Positions 14,866-23,154 of a stretch of DNA of 64,000 nucleotides are shown piece by piece (positions within the stretch are counted from its first letter, which is position 1; each line of letters starts with the position of its first letter). This stretch comes from Myxococcales bacterium (GTDB lineage: Bacteria; Myxococcota_A; Polyangia; Polyangiales; Houyiibacteriaceae): assembly GCA_029861865.1 (NCBI GenBank), contig JAOTYL010000004.1:186001-250000 (forward strand), read 5' to 3'. The notes under the pieces are model-generated. The model saw nothing but the letters and a program-made list of their open reading frames with translations. It was not told where the DNA came from and searched no databases. The translations under genes were made by a program, and so were the position numbers.

Positions 14866-17646
14866 ATGACTTCGATGAAACTGTTGTTCGCCCCCCTGTT
14901 GCTCGCGGCGACTTTCGTAGGCTGCGGCAACGGCGGAACGGCCGGCGTGGACGGCGGTGGCGTCGGCGGTGAAGGCGGCAGCGCGGGAGGGCCCGGCGGT
15001 GCTGGCGGCGTTTCAGCAAAGCTCGGCTGGTGCCGGGCGGAGCGCATCGACGTCGGTGAGTCAACGGCCCCGCGCGACATCCGCGACATGGACATGGCGG
15101 TCGATGCGCGCGGGAACGTGGTCGTCGTCTGGCGGGACGCCTGGGGCGACCGGAACGTTTGGTCCAACCGCTGGACACCCGGCGAAGGCTGGGGCACCGC
15201 CGAACGCATCCAAACCGAAGATGGGCCGACCCTTTTTCCTCGTGTGGCGACCGACGCCAGTGGGAATGCGGTTGCGGTCTGGGCACAGTCCGACTGCGCG
15301 AGCACCTATGACATCTGGTCGAGGCGATGGACGCCGGGTGAGGGCTGGGGTACCGCCGAGCGTATCGAGACCGAGGACGGGTACGCCTTGTCTCCAGTGG
15401 TCGCGATCGATTCGCTTGGCAACGTCGTCGCGGTGTGGACTCAAACCGACGGCGCGGGTGTGCACTCGGCCTGGTCCAACCGGTGGATGCAAGAGGACGG
15501 GTGGGGCACACCCGAACGCATTCAATCGAGCGACCAGGGTGCACGCGATGCACAGGTCGCCGTCGACCTCGACGGAAATGCGGTCGCCACCTGGCGGCAG
15601 CGCAACAGCGAAAACGTTGATGAGCTGTGGCTCAACCGGTGGACGCCCAGCGAGGGCTGGGACGCGCCGGAGCGGAGCGACGCAACCGAGTCCGTCGGGG
15701 CGTACCACATGGCGCTCGACCCGAGCGGCCACGCGCTCGTCGTCTGGTCGACGGGCTATGGCTATAGCTGGGGTTCCCATGAAGACCTATGGTCCGCCCG
15801 CTGGACCGGCGCATGGGAGCCGGCCGTTCAAGTGGTGGAGCACTTCTCCACCAGCGATCCAAAAGTCGTATTCGACGCGAACGGGAACGCCGTTGCGACG
15901 TGCAAACTCGGCGGGCGGGTTTGGACGGGTCACTGGACACCGAGTGATGGCTGGGAAGAGATCACCGAGCACGAAGGCGTCGAGGCGCCCTCGTCGTCCG
16001 CAAGCCCAGATGTGGCCGTCGACCGCGACGGCGATGCATTCCTCGTTTGGGAAGAGGAGGACGAGATTTGGTGGGCGAGGTGGACGCGGAGCCTCGGGTG
16101 GAGCGACGCCGAGCCGATCGCGTCGGACGACGGGTACGTCTCGGAGCCGCAGGTAAAGCTCGACGCCGATGGAAACGCGATCGCCGTGTGGCGATCGGCG
16201 GGTTTACGGTCGAGCCGTTTCGATGGGACATGCGCTGGTAACCCCGGTGCGGGTGGCACGGGCGGTGACGGCGGCGCTAGTGGAGCCGGTGGCGTTGGAG
16301 GTGGCGGCGACCTGTGCGAGGGGGTCGTCTGTCCGGACACCGAGTGCAAATCCGGCGGGGCATGCAATCCCGACGACGGCGCCTGCACCTACGCGACGGT
16401 CGCGGACGATGGCACCGCATGCTCTGAGGGAGCGTGTCTCGGTGGCGGATGCGGCCGGATTGGCGCCTTTCCCTGCACCGGGCAGGGGATCCGGGACGCG
16501 ATCGCCGAAGGCGGCGGGCCGCACTTCTTCGCGTGCGACGAGACGGTTCCGATCGTGCTCGCGGAAACGATCGTGATCGACAACGACGTCATTCTGGATG
16601 GGGAGGGCGAGCTCGTTCTCGACCCGCTTCAGACCGCCATCTCGGTGGTCTCTCCGGCGAGCGTCGAGCTTCGGGCAATTCGCGTCATCGGCGACAGCCT
16701 GGGATACATAGTCAACTCTGGAAATCTGACCGTGATCGACAGCACCGTGAAAGGCGTCGCGAGTCACGATGGAGTACTGACGATAATCGACACCGAAGTC
16801 CGCGGGATTGAAGTCGGTATCACGGGCGGCGTGGCGACGCTGACGCGTACCCGGATATCAGCGCCGGAGTCGAATCCGCACCCGGTCGCCATTTTCAATA
16901 GTAGCGCCACGACGACCGTGACGGACAGCACGATATCGGGACCCAGTGACCCGCGGGTCTACGCCCCCGTCCCCTATTGGGGCAACACCGCCATTCGGAA
17001 CCTCGGCAACGGTCTTCTCATCCTCGAGAACACGACCATCTCGGGCAACGCGAGCGCCTACGCGGGGGCGATTCAGAACGGTGGGACGATGACGCTCACC
17101 AACAGCACCGTGTCGGGCAACATCGCCCTGCGTGGACCGAGTATCGAGAATCAGGGTACGATGACCATCACCAACAGCACCGTGTCCGGCGGCGCCGTCG
17201 CGTATGCATGCAGTTCGAACTTCAACGGTTACGGCATCGGTAACTCCGGCACGCTGACGGTGACCAACAGCACGGTGGCAGCGAACGCGATCGGCGGCTT
17301 GGACAACCGGGGTGAGATGACGGTGACGAACAGCGTCATCGACGGAGATTGCGTTCAGTTTGGCCTCGATGCCGCAACGTTCTCGGGCGGACACAACCTC
17401 GTCGGCGGTTCGGATACCTGCGGCTTCGACGACCCGACCGACCTCACCGACGTCAGCTCCTTGGCCTTGGCGCTCGGGCCGCTTGCCGATAACGGCGGGC
17501 CGACGATGACCCATGCGCTGCTGCCTGGGAGCGTCGCGATCGACACGATCCCCACGCTCATGTGCGAGGTCGCTGAAGACCAACGAGGCGAACCCCGACC
17601 GGCGGGCGGAATGTGCGACGCCGGCGCGTTCGAAGTGCAACCGTAG
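14866..17646 (+). CDS. Lipoprotein with eight propeller-like repeats fused to a right-handed beta-helix (cargo protein 2)
   Basis: This 926-residue paralogue of the preceding gene starts MTSMKLLFAP with the same ATFVGC lipobox and Gly-rich linker. Residues about 45-450 hold eight degenerate copies of the NAVAVW...WSNRWTP...GWGTAERI unit, again with split first and last units. After a second Gly-rich linker comes a small Cys-rich module (about 475-525), then repeated T-N-S-T-V-S-G rungs (about 640-830) typical of a parallel beta-helix, and the tail LGPLADNGGPTMTHALLPGS...GAFEVQP known from choice-of-anchor Q surface proteins. It is probably outer-membrane anchored and exposed. The two genes share a duplicated upstream leader. 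Confidence 0.78.
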   Translation: MTSMKLLFAPLLLAATFVGCGNGGTAGVDGGGVGGEGGSAGGPGGAGGVSAKLGWCRAERIDVGESTAPRDIRDMDMAVDARGNVVVVWRDAWGDRNVWSNRWTPGEGWGTAERIQTEDGPTLFPRVATDASGNAVAVWAQSDCASTYDIWSRRWTPGEGWGTAERIETEDGYALSPVVAIDSLGNVVAVWTQTDGAGVHSAWSNRWMQEDGWGTPERIQSSDQGARDAQVAVDLDGNAVATWRQRNSENVDELWLNRWTPSEGWDAPERSDATESVGAYHMALDPSGHALVVWSTGYGYSWGSHEDLWSARWTGAWEPAVQVVEHFSTSDPKVVFDANGNAVATCKLGGRVWTGHWTPSDGWEEITEHEGVEAPSSSASPDVAVDRDGDAFLVWEEEDEIWWARWTRSLGWSDAEPIASDDGYVSEPQVKLDADGNAIAVWRSAGLRSSRFDGTCAGNPGAGGTGGDGGASGAGGVGGGGDLCEGVVCPDTECKSGGACNPDDGACTYATVADDGTACSEGACLGGGCGRIGAFPCTGQGIRDAIAEGGGPHFFACDETVPIVLAETIVIDNDVILDGEGELVLDPLQTAISVVSPASVELRAIRVIGDSLGYIVNSGNLTVIDSTVKGVASHDGVLTIIDTEVRGIEVGITGGVATLTRTRISAPESNPHPVAIFNSSATTTVTDSTISGPSDPRVYAPVPYWGNTAIRNLGNGLLILENTTISGNASAYAGAIQNGGTMTLTNSTVSGNIALRGPSIENQGTMTITNSTVSGGAVAYACSSNFNGYGIGNSGTLTVTNSTVAANAIGGLDNRGEMTVTNSVIDGDCVQFGLDAATFSGGHNLVGGSDTCGFDDPTDLTDVSSLALALGPLADNGGPTMTHALLPGSVAIDTIPTLMCEVAEDQRGEPRPAGGMCDAGAFEVQP

Positions 17647-17648
17647 GC

Positions 17649-17695
17649 TTAACGTCGTCCATCTTCCACCCAACCTTCCACTTTGCAGGGGACAC
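17649..17695 (-). pseudogene. Relic of an integrase 3' end
   Basis: On the minus strand GCAAAGTGGAAG, then GGGTGGAAG and GGACGACG, repeat the last part of the integrase gene (11308-11347) with a few substitutions and an 8-10-base gap. The frame is kept: CKVEGWVED against RKVEDRVEG. Only the final codons survive. Confidence 0.5.
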
Positions 17696-17778
17696 CTCGG
17701 GACGGCACGCAACGCCACGGGACTCTATGTGGTTGATGTTGTTGAATTTCCCGAATGGTGTTTTGGGCTAGGAGAATA

Positions 17779-17801
17779 TTGCCAAGGTTGAAGTCGTGGG
17801 T
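17779..17801 (+). repeat. Right attachment repeat, tRNA-Gly fragment
   Basis: This is an exact 23-base copy of the middle of the tRNA-Gly gene (11211-11233) without its flanks. The following bases (GTACTCGG) do not continue the tRNA, so the displaced 3' half is missing here. Confidence 0.8.
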
Positions 17802-17953
17802 GTACTCGGCTTCGCCTGCGCATCGAGCTCGTGCGGCGCGCAGCAATCGTGTCGAAGCCGTATCGCGACGGTACTGGGAGTTTTCCAACGCTTGCGAACA
17901 GCGGGGTTCGATCATACTCATAGACTTCAGCGCACCACCCGGAGAAAAGCGTG

Positions 17954-19579
17954 ATGAGGAAATCAAGGAAGGTCTTTTTTGTAGTTGCCATCGGGCTGAC
18001 ATGGTTGGCAGGAGTTGCTCCGGTCAGTGCTCAGAGCTACGGCCAGTACACGCCGCGCCGGCCCCTAGCTACTTCAACGACCTGCGCAGGAATTCGGGGC
18101 AACGGTCAGAACCTGTTCGCGCACTACGGCGCACTTGCTCGCCACGTCGAGGAATACGGCGCAATCCAGTGCGCCGCCGGAGGTAGCTCGGGCAGCATCA
18201 CGGCGTTCTTCGTCGAAAGCATCTGGGCAAGCCCGCAAGTGCACAACTGCACCGGACGACGCTGCCGCGTTCGAGCTCGCGATGCCCGCATGTCGCTGAT
18301 GCTCAAGTCGGTCGTGGGTTTGGTCGACACCGGCCTGTTCGAGGACGCAGCGACGGTCAATGCGTTGGTCGCAGGCATACAAGCCGGCGGTATCGTCGAG
18401 TTGCTCGAGGGGCCGGTTCCGGAAGATGGCGTCGATGCCCTGGTCCGACTTCTGAGGGACTTGGGGCCGCTGATCAACCCCGAGTTGTTCGAGTTATTCG
18501 CAAACTCGCCCGACCCAGTGTTCCACGCAACCGATATCATCGAAGGTCTGCAGAAGGGGCTCCAGTTCATCGTCGATGACCCCAAGGTGTTCTTGAGGAC
18601 ATCGGTGATCAACTTCGACGCCTTCGCCACATTGGTGGGTGTCTACGGCTCGTTCTACGCAAGCTACGGACCTGCGGACTCAGACGGCGTATCCGCCTGG
18701 CTTGATGCCTGTGCAAGGCCCGGGATCGGCCTAACCTGGGAAGAGGCTGCCGAGCTTCCCGGTACCGAGGGACGCACTTGCGGGGAGACGTTCTCCGACT
18801 TGTTCAATGCCTACCGTGAAGCTTTCGCCGAGCTCGGCGGACGGAACCGCGCCGATGACCCTGTGGGTGGGTATATGCCGGCGTTTGGGGTGACCGGTGT
18901 TCTCACCGGCGAAGCGATCGTCGCGTGGGAGGAAGCCCGTGCAGCGTGGATTGCGGCCGAGCCGATCCCGTTCGAGCCCGACTTTGACGACATTGGCGTC
19001 GGCTACTGGGGGCAAGCGGGCGAGCTTCGCCGCATGGGGCGTAATCTCGACCGCCGATACACCGACCTGATTAGCGAGCAGTTCGTGCCCCTCGGGTCCG
19101 CCACTTGGCGAGAAGTCCTGTCCTCGTCGCCCGCAGAGCCCGGATTTAGCCCGGGGGTTCCGCTCACCAGTGGATTTGTCTCGGTTGGCGGTTGGGCTGA
19201 TCCTTTGCGTGTCACGCCGCTCGAAGCGCTCGACGCTCGCCGAACCATCACAATCAACCGCCTTGGCGGCGTTGGGGGCTTCACCGAGTCTGTCACCCGC
19301 CTGCTCAATGCATCCGATGCGCAAATCGAAGCGTTGTACTCGGCGACCGATCCGGCGAGCTCGTTTTATGTGGGTTTGTCCGAAGCGACCGGTGTGTGGT
19401 GTACCGACTGGGACGGCCAGGGTGGAGATCCGAATCTCCTCTTCAATGATGCTTACAACTCACCGCTGATCACGGACGACGCAAGGTTCCTTTGGCCGCG
19501 ATTTGGCTACGAAAATGTGGGGCCAAATTTCTCGATCGGTGGTTGCACACCGGGCGTGCCAGTCGTGGTTGCGGAATAG
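17954..19579 (+). CDS. Secreted patatin-like phospholipase
   Basis: The 541-residue product has a Sec signal peptide ending VAPVSAQS. The early strand-helix with GGSSGS (nucleophile Ser78 in GxSxG), preceded by HYGALARHVEEYG, resembles the patatin nucleophile elbow, where a serine-aspartate dyad cleaves acyl ester bonds. A clear DG(A/G) aspartate motif was not located, so the subfamily is uncertain. ATG 17954 is preferred over a GTG one codon earlier, with GGAG nine bases upstream. It is the first gene right of the element and may be secreted to attack lipids of prey or the environment; that role is inference. Confidence 0.65.
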   Translation: MRKSRKVFFVVAIGLTWLAGVAPVSAQSYGQYTPRRPLATSTTCAGIRGNGQNLFAHYGALARHVEEYGAIQCAAGGSSGSITAFFVESIWASPQVHNCTGRRCRVRARDARMSLMLKSVVGLVDTGLFEDAATVNALVAGIQAGGIVELLEGPVPEDGVDALVRLLRDLGPLINPELFELFANSPDPVFHATDIIEGLQKGLQFIVDDPKVFLRTSVINFDAFATLVGVYGSFYASYGPADSDGVSAWLDACARPGIGLTWEEAAELPGTEGRTCGETFSDLFNAYREAFAELGGRNRADDPVGGYMPAFGVTGVLTGEAIVAWEEARAAWIAAEPIPFEPDFDDIGVGYWGQAGELRRMGRNLDRRYTDLISEQFVPLGSATWREVLSSSPAEPGFSPGVPLTSGFVSVGGWADPLRVTPLEALDARRTITINRLGGVGGFTESVTRLLNASDAQIEALYSATDPASSFYVGLSEATGVWCTDWDGQGGDPNLLFNDAYNSPLITDDARFLWPRFGYENVGPNFSIGGCTPGVPVVVAE

Positions 19580-19727
19580 ATGGGCGTTCAACGAGGCTAG
19601 GTTGATCTTTCGTTGGTTCAGTCAAATGAACTGCCACCCTCTGGCGTGATGTCGACGCGAGAGCTATCTGTATGAATGCACTTGGGCGCTCGAAGGCTGC
19701 GAACGGGCTCAACGAGAGGGCCACTGA

Positions 19728-20741
19728 ATGAATTGGTATCGAATCAAGACCGCGTTTGGCGGACTCAGGCGATTGGCAAAACTGACCGACGATGACAAGC
19801 AAGCTTGCATTGATGCCTACAAGTTCCTTCAGAGCATGCAGGATGGCGAGCCCACCGAGACAGAGGCCGAAACGAAAGCAGTCGCGGACTACTACAAAGT
19901 CCTCAACAACCTCCTCTCCGTTTTTGACCTAGAAAAGCTCTACATCCCACCGCAGCTAGACGAATCCCAAGGTCTGTACGGGAATCAGCTCTTGGTCGAG
20001 CAGGCTGTCTTAAAGGAGCTCAATCTGAAAGACCCTACACGATCGCACCTCTTGGACATGGGGTGCGGGCGGGGGAGGGTCTCACATCACTTCGCCACGC
20101 TGACGGGCGGTCAGGTGTCGGGATACAACATCGATTCCAATCAGATTGAGAGTGCGATGGACTGGGCAGCCGAATGCGGAATGAGTGATCGGCTTCACTT
20201 CAAGGTGGGCAACCATCACGAACCACTCGAGTATGACTCGGGAACCTTCGATGGATGTTTTTCCTTTCAAGCGGTATGGCCGTTTTTCAAGAAAGAGGAG
20301 CTCGATGCGCAGGCGGGAGAGATGTACCGCGTGTTGAAGCCCGGAGCGCGGTATGCCTGTTCCGAGTATCTCTTGACGCCGCATTTTGACTGGGACAACG
20401 AAGAGCACGTGAGCCTGCACAAGGCATATCTACCGACGCTCGCGGCCACTCAATCCATGTATCCAGCTGACGTTTGCGCCGCCTTGGAAAGGGCCGGTTT
20501 TAGCGTCGTCGTTTCAGCTCCTTCGAAAAGGCCGGCCTGGCCGATTTGTGAGCAAAAGAGAGATTTGATTCTTAGGGGGCGAAAGGTCATCAGGGCGCTC
20601 GAAGCAATTCGTATTTTGCCCCCCTGGGTCGAAGAGTCGCTCGACCTTCTTCAAAGTGGTGGCCAGGCATGGACAGACGCGGAAAAGGCCAAGATCGCCG
20701 ACTTGAACTGGAGAATCGTCGCGGAGAAACCAGCGATCTAG
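19728..20741 (+). CDS. SAM-dependent methyltransferase, sterol C-methyltransferase-like
   Basis: The 337-residue protein has motif I DMGCGRG at 110-116, the acidic end of strand two in GYNIDSNQI, and the FDGCFSFQAVW and LKPGARYACSEY blocks of class I methyltransferases. The sequence YGNQLLVEQ before motif I and the layout resemble Erg6-type sterol C-24 methyltransferases. Some myxobacteria make sterols, so a sterol or related lipid substrate is plausible; a quinone or fatty acid methyltransferase cannot be excluded. GAGAGGG lies upstream of the ATG. The lipase before it and the hydrolases after it are on the same strand. Confidence 0.72.
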   Translation: MNWYRIKTAFGGLRRLAKLTDDDKQACIDAYKFLQSMQDGEPTETEAETKAVADYYKVLNNLLSVFDLEKLYIPPQLDESQGLYGNQLLVEQAVLKELNLKDPTRSHLLDMGCGRGRVSHHFATLTGGQVSGYNIDSNQIESAMDWAAECGMSDRLHFKVGNHHEPLEYDSGTFDGCFSFQAVWPFFKKEELDAQAGEMYRVLKPGARYACSEYLLTPHFDWDNEEHVSLHKAYLPTLAATQSMYPADVCAALERAGFSVVVSAPSKRPAWPICEQKRDLILRGRKVIRALEAIRILPPWVEESLDLLQSGGQAWTDAEKAKIADLNWRIVAEKPAI

Positions 20742-20790
20742 TCTGCTGTTTCCTAACCGCCCGTGACGGCTGTCATACTGGGTTCGAACG

Positions 20791-22005
20791 ATGAGCGGAG
20801 TCCTCTACCGATTTGATCGTTTCCGACTCGATGTTCGGGAACGACGGTTTTGGCGAGACGATGAGCTCATTCCCCTTCGCGACAAGGTGTTCGACACCCT
20901 GGTGCTGCTGGTGGAAGGGGCGGGCACCTTACAAACGCAGGCGCAGTTGATGGACAGCCTTTGGCCCAATGTGAGCGTGGAGCCCAACAATTTGCAACAC
21001 AACATCTCCATCTTGCGCAAAGCGCTGGCGGGTTCGCAGGTGCGGATCGAGACACTCCGCGGCCGGGGTTACCGACTGGTGGCCAACGTGAGTCGTGACA
21101 TCGCCGGCAGCGCGATGAGCGCGACCATAGGCACACGGTCTGCCCATGATGGCGAGCCGTCCAAGCACCAACAGATCCACTTTTGCCACACGCCTGACGA
21201 TGTCCGTCTGGCATGGGCAGAGCTCGGCGAAGGCCCGGCGATCGTCAAAGCGGGGAACTGGTGCAGCCACTTGGAGCTCGATCGAACGACTCTCGTCTGG
21301 CATCACTTCATGGAATCGTTGAGCAAGCGGCACCGTTTGATTCGGTATGATGCACGGGGCAACGGGCTCTCGGATCACGATGTTCCGGAGGTGAGCTTCG
21401 AGTGCTGGGTAGACGATCTCGCAACCGTCGTCGATGCAGCCGGGTTGGATCGATTTCCGTTGATCGGGATCTCCCAGGGTGCTTCGGTCGCCGCGGCGTA
21501 TGCGGCGAGGCATCCCGGGCGCGTGTCGGCGCTGGTGTTGATCTGCGGCCTCGTTCGGGGTTGGCGGGTCAAGGGACTCCCACGAGTCACCCATCACTTC
21601 GAGGCGCTGCTGTCGCTGATGCAAAGCGGCTGGGGCCAGGACAATCCCGCCTTTCGCCAGATCTTCAGCACGGCCTTTTTCCCTGGAGCCTCCAAAGAAG
21701 AGCTGGATGGCTTCAACGAGCTTCAGCGTCGGTCAGCCACGCCGCAGAACGCGATCCAAATTCTGTCCGCGATCGGCGACATCGATCTTCGCGCTGAAGT
21801 TCCTCAAGTGCGCGCGCCCACCCTGGTGATCCATGGACGAAATGACCTGGTGATTCCTTTCAGCGACGGAAAGGAGCTGGCCGCAGGAATCCCCGGGTCT
21901 CGATTCGTTCCTCTCGAAACCAAGAATCACATCCCCCTGGCCCATGATCCTGCGTGGGGCAGGATGGAACCCGAAATTCAGAGCTTCTTGGCGGCGCACG
22001 CCTAG
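20791..22005 (+). CDS. Winged-helix DNA-binding domain fused to an alpha/beta hydrolase
   Basis: Residues 1 to about 100 are an OmpR/CadC-type winged helix: RFDRFRLDVRERRFWRDDE, LLVEGAGTLQTQAQLMDSLWP, the recognition helix NNLQHNISILRKAL and the wing IETLRGRGYRLV. No receiver domain or membrane segment follows. Residues about 125-404 are an alpha/beta hydrolase with nucleophile Ser228 in GISQGAS, an acid in HGRNDLVIPF and the histidine in KNHIPLAH. The protein may be a regulator that senses or turns over an ester or lactone ligand, by analogy with other sensor-fused winged helices. The triad looks complete, so catalysis is possible. Confidence 0.82.
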   Translation: MSGVLYRFDRFRLDVRERRFWRDDELIPLRDKVFDTLVLLVEGAGTLQTQAQLMDSLWPNVSVEPNNLQHNISILRKALAGSQVRIETLRGRGYRLVANVSRDIAGSAMSATIGTRSAHDGEPSKHQQIHFCHTPDDVRLAWAELGEGPAIVKAGNWCSHLELDRTTLVWHHFMESLSKRHRLIRYDARGNGLSDHDVPEVSFECWVDDLATVVDAAGLDRFPLIGISQGASVAAAYAARHPGRVSALVLICGLVRGWRVKGLPRVTHHFEALLSLMQSGWGQDNPAFRQIFSTAFFPGASKEELDGFNELQRRSATPQNAIQILSAIGDIDLRAEVPQVRAPTLVIHGRNDLVIPFSDGKELAAGIPGSRFVPLETKNHIPLAHDPAWGRMEPEIQSFLAAHA

Positions 22006-22059
22006 CGCCGACCTCGTTCAGACAGCTTTCAGCAAAGCCTCAGACGCCCCAAAGTTTTC

Positions 22060-22077
22060 TTGGCACCAGGGTCGCTA
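22060..22077 (+). promoter_or_regulatory. Candidate sigma-54 promoter
   Basis: TTGGCAC at 22060-22066 and TCGCTA at 22072-22077 place GG and GC ten bases apart, the fixed -24/-12 spacing of sigma-54 promoters; one base of the TTGC element differs. It lies 40 bases before the next gene's start. Confidence 0.35.
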
Positions 22078-22116
22078 GCCTGACCTCCAGACACGGGATT
22101 TCCCAGGGAGGATCAG

Positions 22117-23106
22117 ATGGCGAAAGCAAAAACGATGGAAGCCTCGGTGCTCGGCGAAACGGGCCTTCGATCGCCGGCGTGGAAGCGGTGGTTTTCGGTG
22201 CAAGCCTACGGACTCGTCACGCGTCGCTTGTTTCCAGCCCATGCGTCCCCAATCCGCATGCGTGCGCGATTCGAGCGGTTCGCGCGAACGCCCCGCGACA
22301 AGCTACAAGGCAGGTACCCCAACCTCGTCTTTGGGGATCATTCCTTCGGAGACCGGAACATGGAGTCGGTGAGCGCAGTTGAATCGCCCTCTTGCGTTCT
22401 GATTCACTTTCACGGCGGTGCCTATTTCATGGGGGCACCTGCGTCGTACCGCAGCCGCACGATGCGACTGAGCTACCGATGCGACGCTGAGGTCTTCACA
22501 CCCGATTACCGGCTCGCGCCGGAGCACCCCGCGCCTGCTGCGCTCGAGGACGCAGTCGATGCCTGGTGCGAAGTGCAGAGGCTCCGTCCGGGTTTGCCCA
22601 TGTTCATATCTGGAGACTCTGCAGGTGGAGGTCTCGCGATTTCCTTGATGGTGGCGCTTCGGGACCAAGGTTTGCCCTTGCCAGACGGGGCGGTTCTCTT
22701 CTCCCCCTGGACCGACCTGACGATGTCGGGGGCTTCGATGGAGTCCAACGATCGGAGCGACGTCTGGCTGAGCCGCGAACACTGTGAGACCTGGGCGAGC
22801 TATTACCTGAGAGAGGTCGATCCCTGCGACCCGCAGGTTTCGCCGGTGTTCGCCGACCTTCGGCGCCTTCCACCGATGCTGCTGCTTGCGGGCGATCAGG
22901 AGGTCCTGCTGGACGATGCGCGTCGAGTTCATGAAGTCGCGTTGGCGGCCGGAGTCACTTCAACTCTCCATGTCGGGCGACAGATGCAGCACGATTGGCC
23001 GCTCACGCTACCCTGGCTCGATGAGAGCCGCGACGCCTGGTCTTCGATCGCAACGTTCGTCGCGGATATCGTCGCCGAGCGTCAGGCGGAGGATTGGTCG
23101 CGTTAG
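22117..23106 (+). CDS. Alpha/beta hydrolase of the hormone-sensitive-lipase family
   Basis: The 329-residue enzyme has the HSL oxyanion motif HFHGGAY at 98-103, YRLAPEHPAPAALED, and the nucleophile Ser168 in SGDSAGGG; the acid lies near LLLAGDQEVLLDD and the histidine in MQHDWPL near the end. The family hydrolyses short- to medium-chain esters. No signal peptide is seen, so it should be cytoplasmic. GGGAGGATCAG directly precedes the ATG. Confidence 0.85.
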   Translation: MAKAKTMEASVLGETGLRSPAWKRWFSVQAYGLVTRRLFPAHASPIRMRARFERFARTPRDKLQGRYPNLVFGDHSFGDRNMESVSAVESPSCVLIHFHGGAYFMGAPASYRSRTMRLSYRCDAEVFTPDYRLAPEHPAPAALEDAVDAWCEVQRLRPGLPMFISGDSAGGGLAISLMVALRDQGLPLPDGAVLFSPWTDLTMSGASMESNDRSDVWLSREHCETWASYYLREVDPCDPQVSPVFADLRRLPPMLLLAGDQEVLLDDARRVHEVALAAGVTSTLHVGRQMQHDWPLTLPWLDESRDAWSSIATFVADIVAERQAEDWSR

Positions 23107-23154
23107 TCTCGAGCGCGGATTGCCCCGGGAGTCATGTGTGGCTATGCCTTCGCA

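Larger units (their letters stand above)
17647..17953. other. Right end of the element and flank, no intact gene
   Basis: This 307-base gap holds, in order, a relic of an integrase 3' end (17649-17695), about 80 bases of unassigned sequence, the right attachment repeat (17779-17801) and the leader of the patatin-like gene. No complete gene is visible. Confidence 0.6.
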
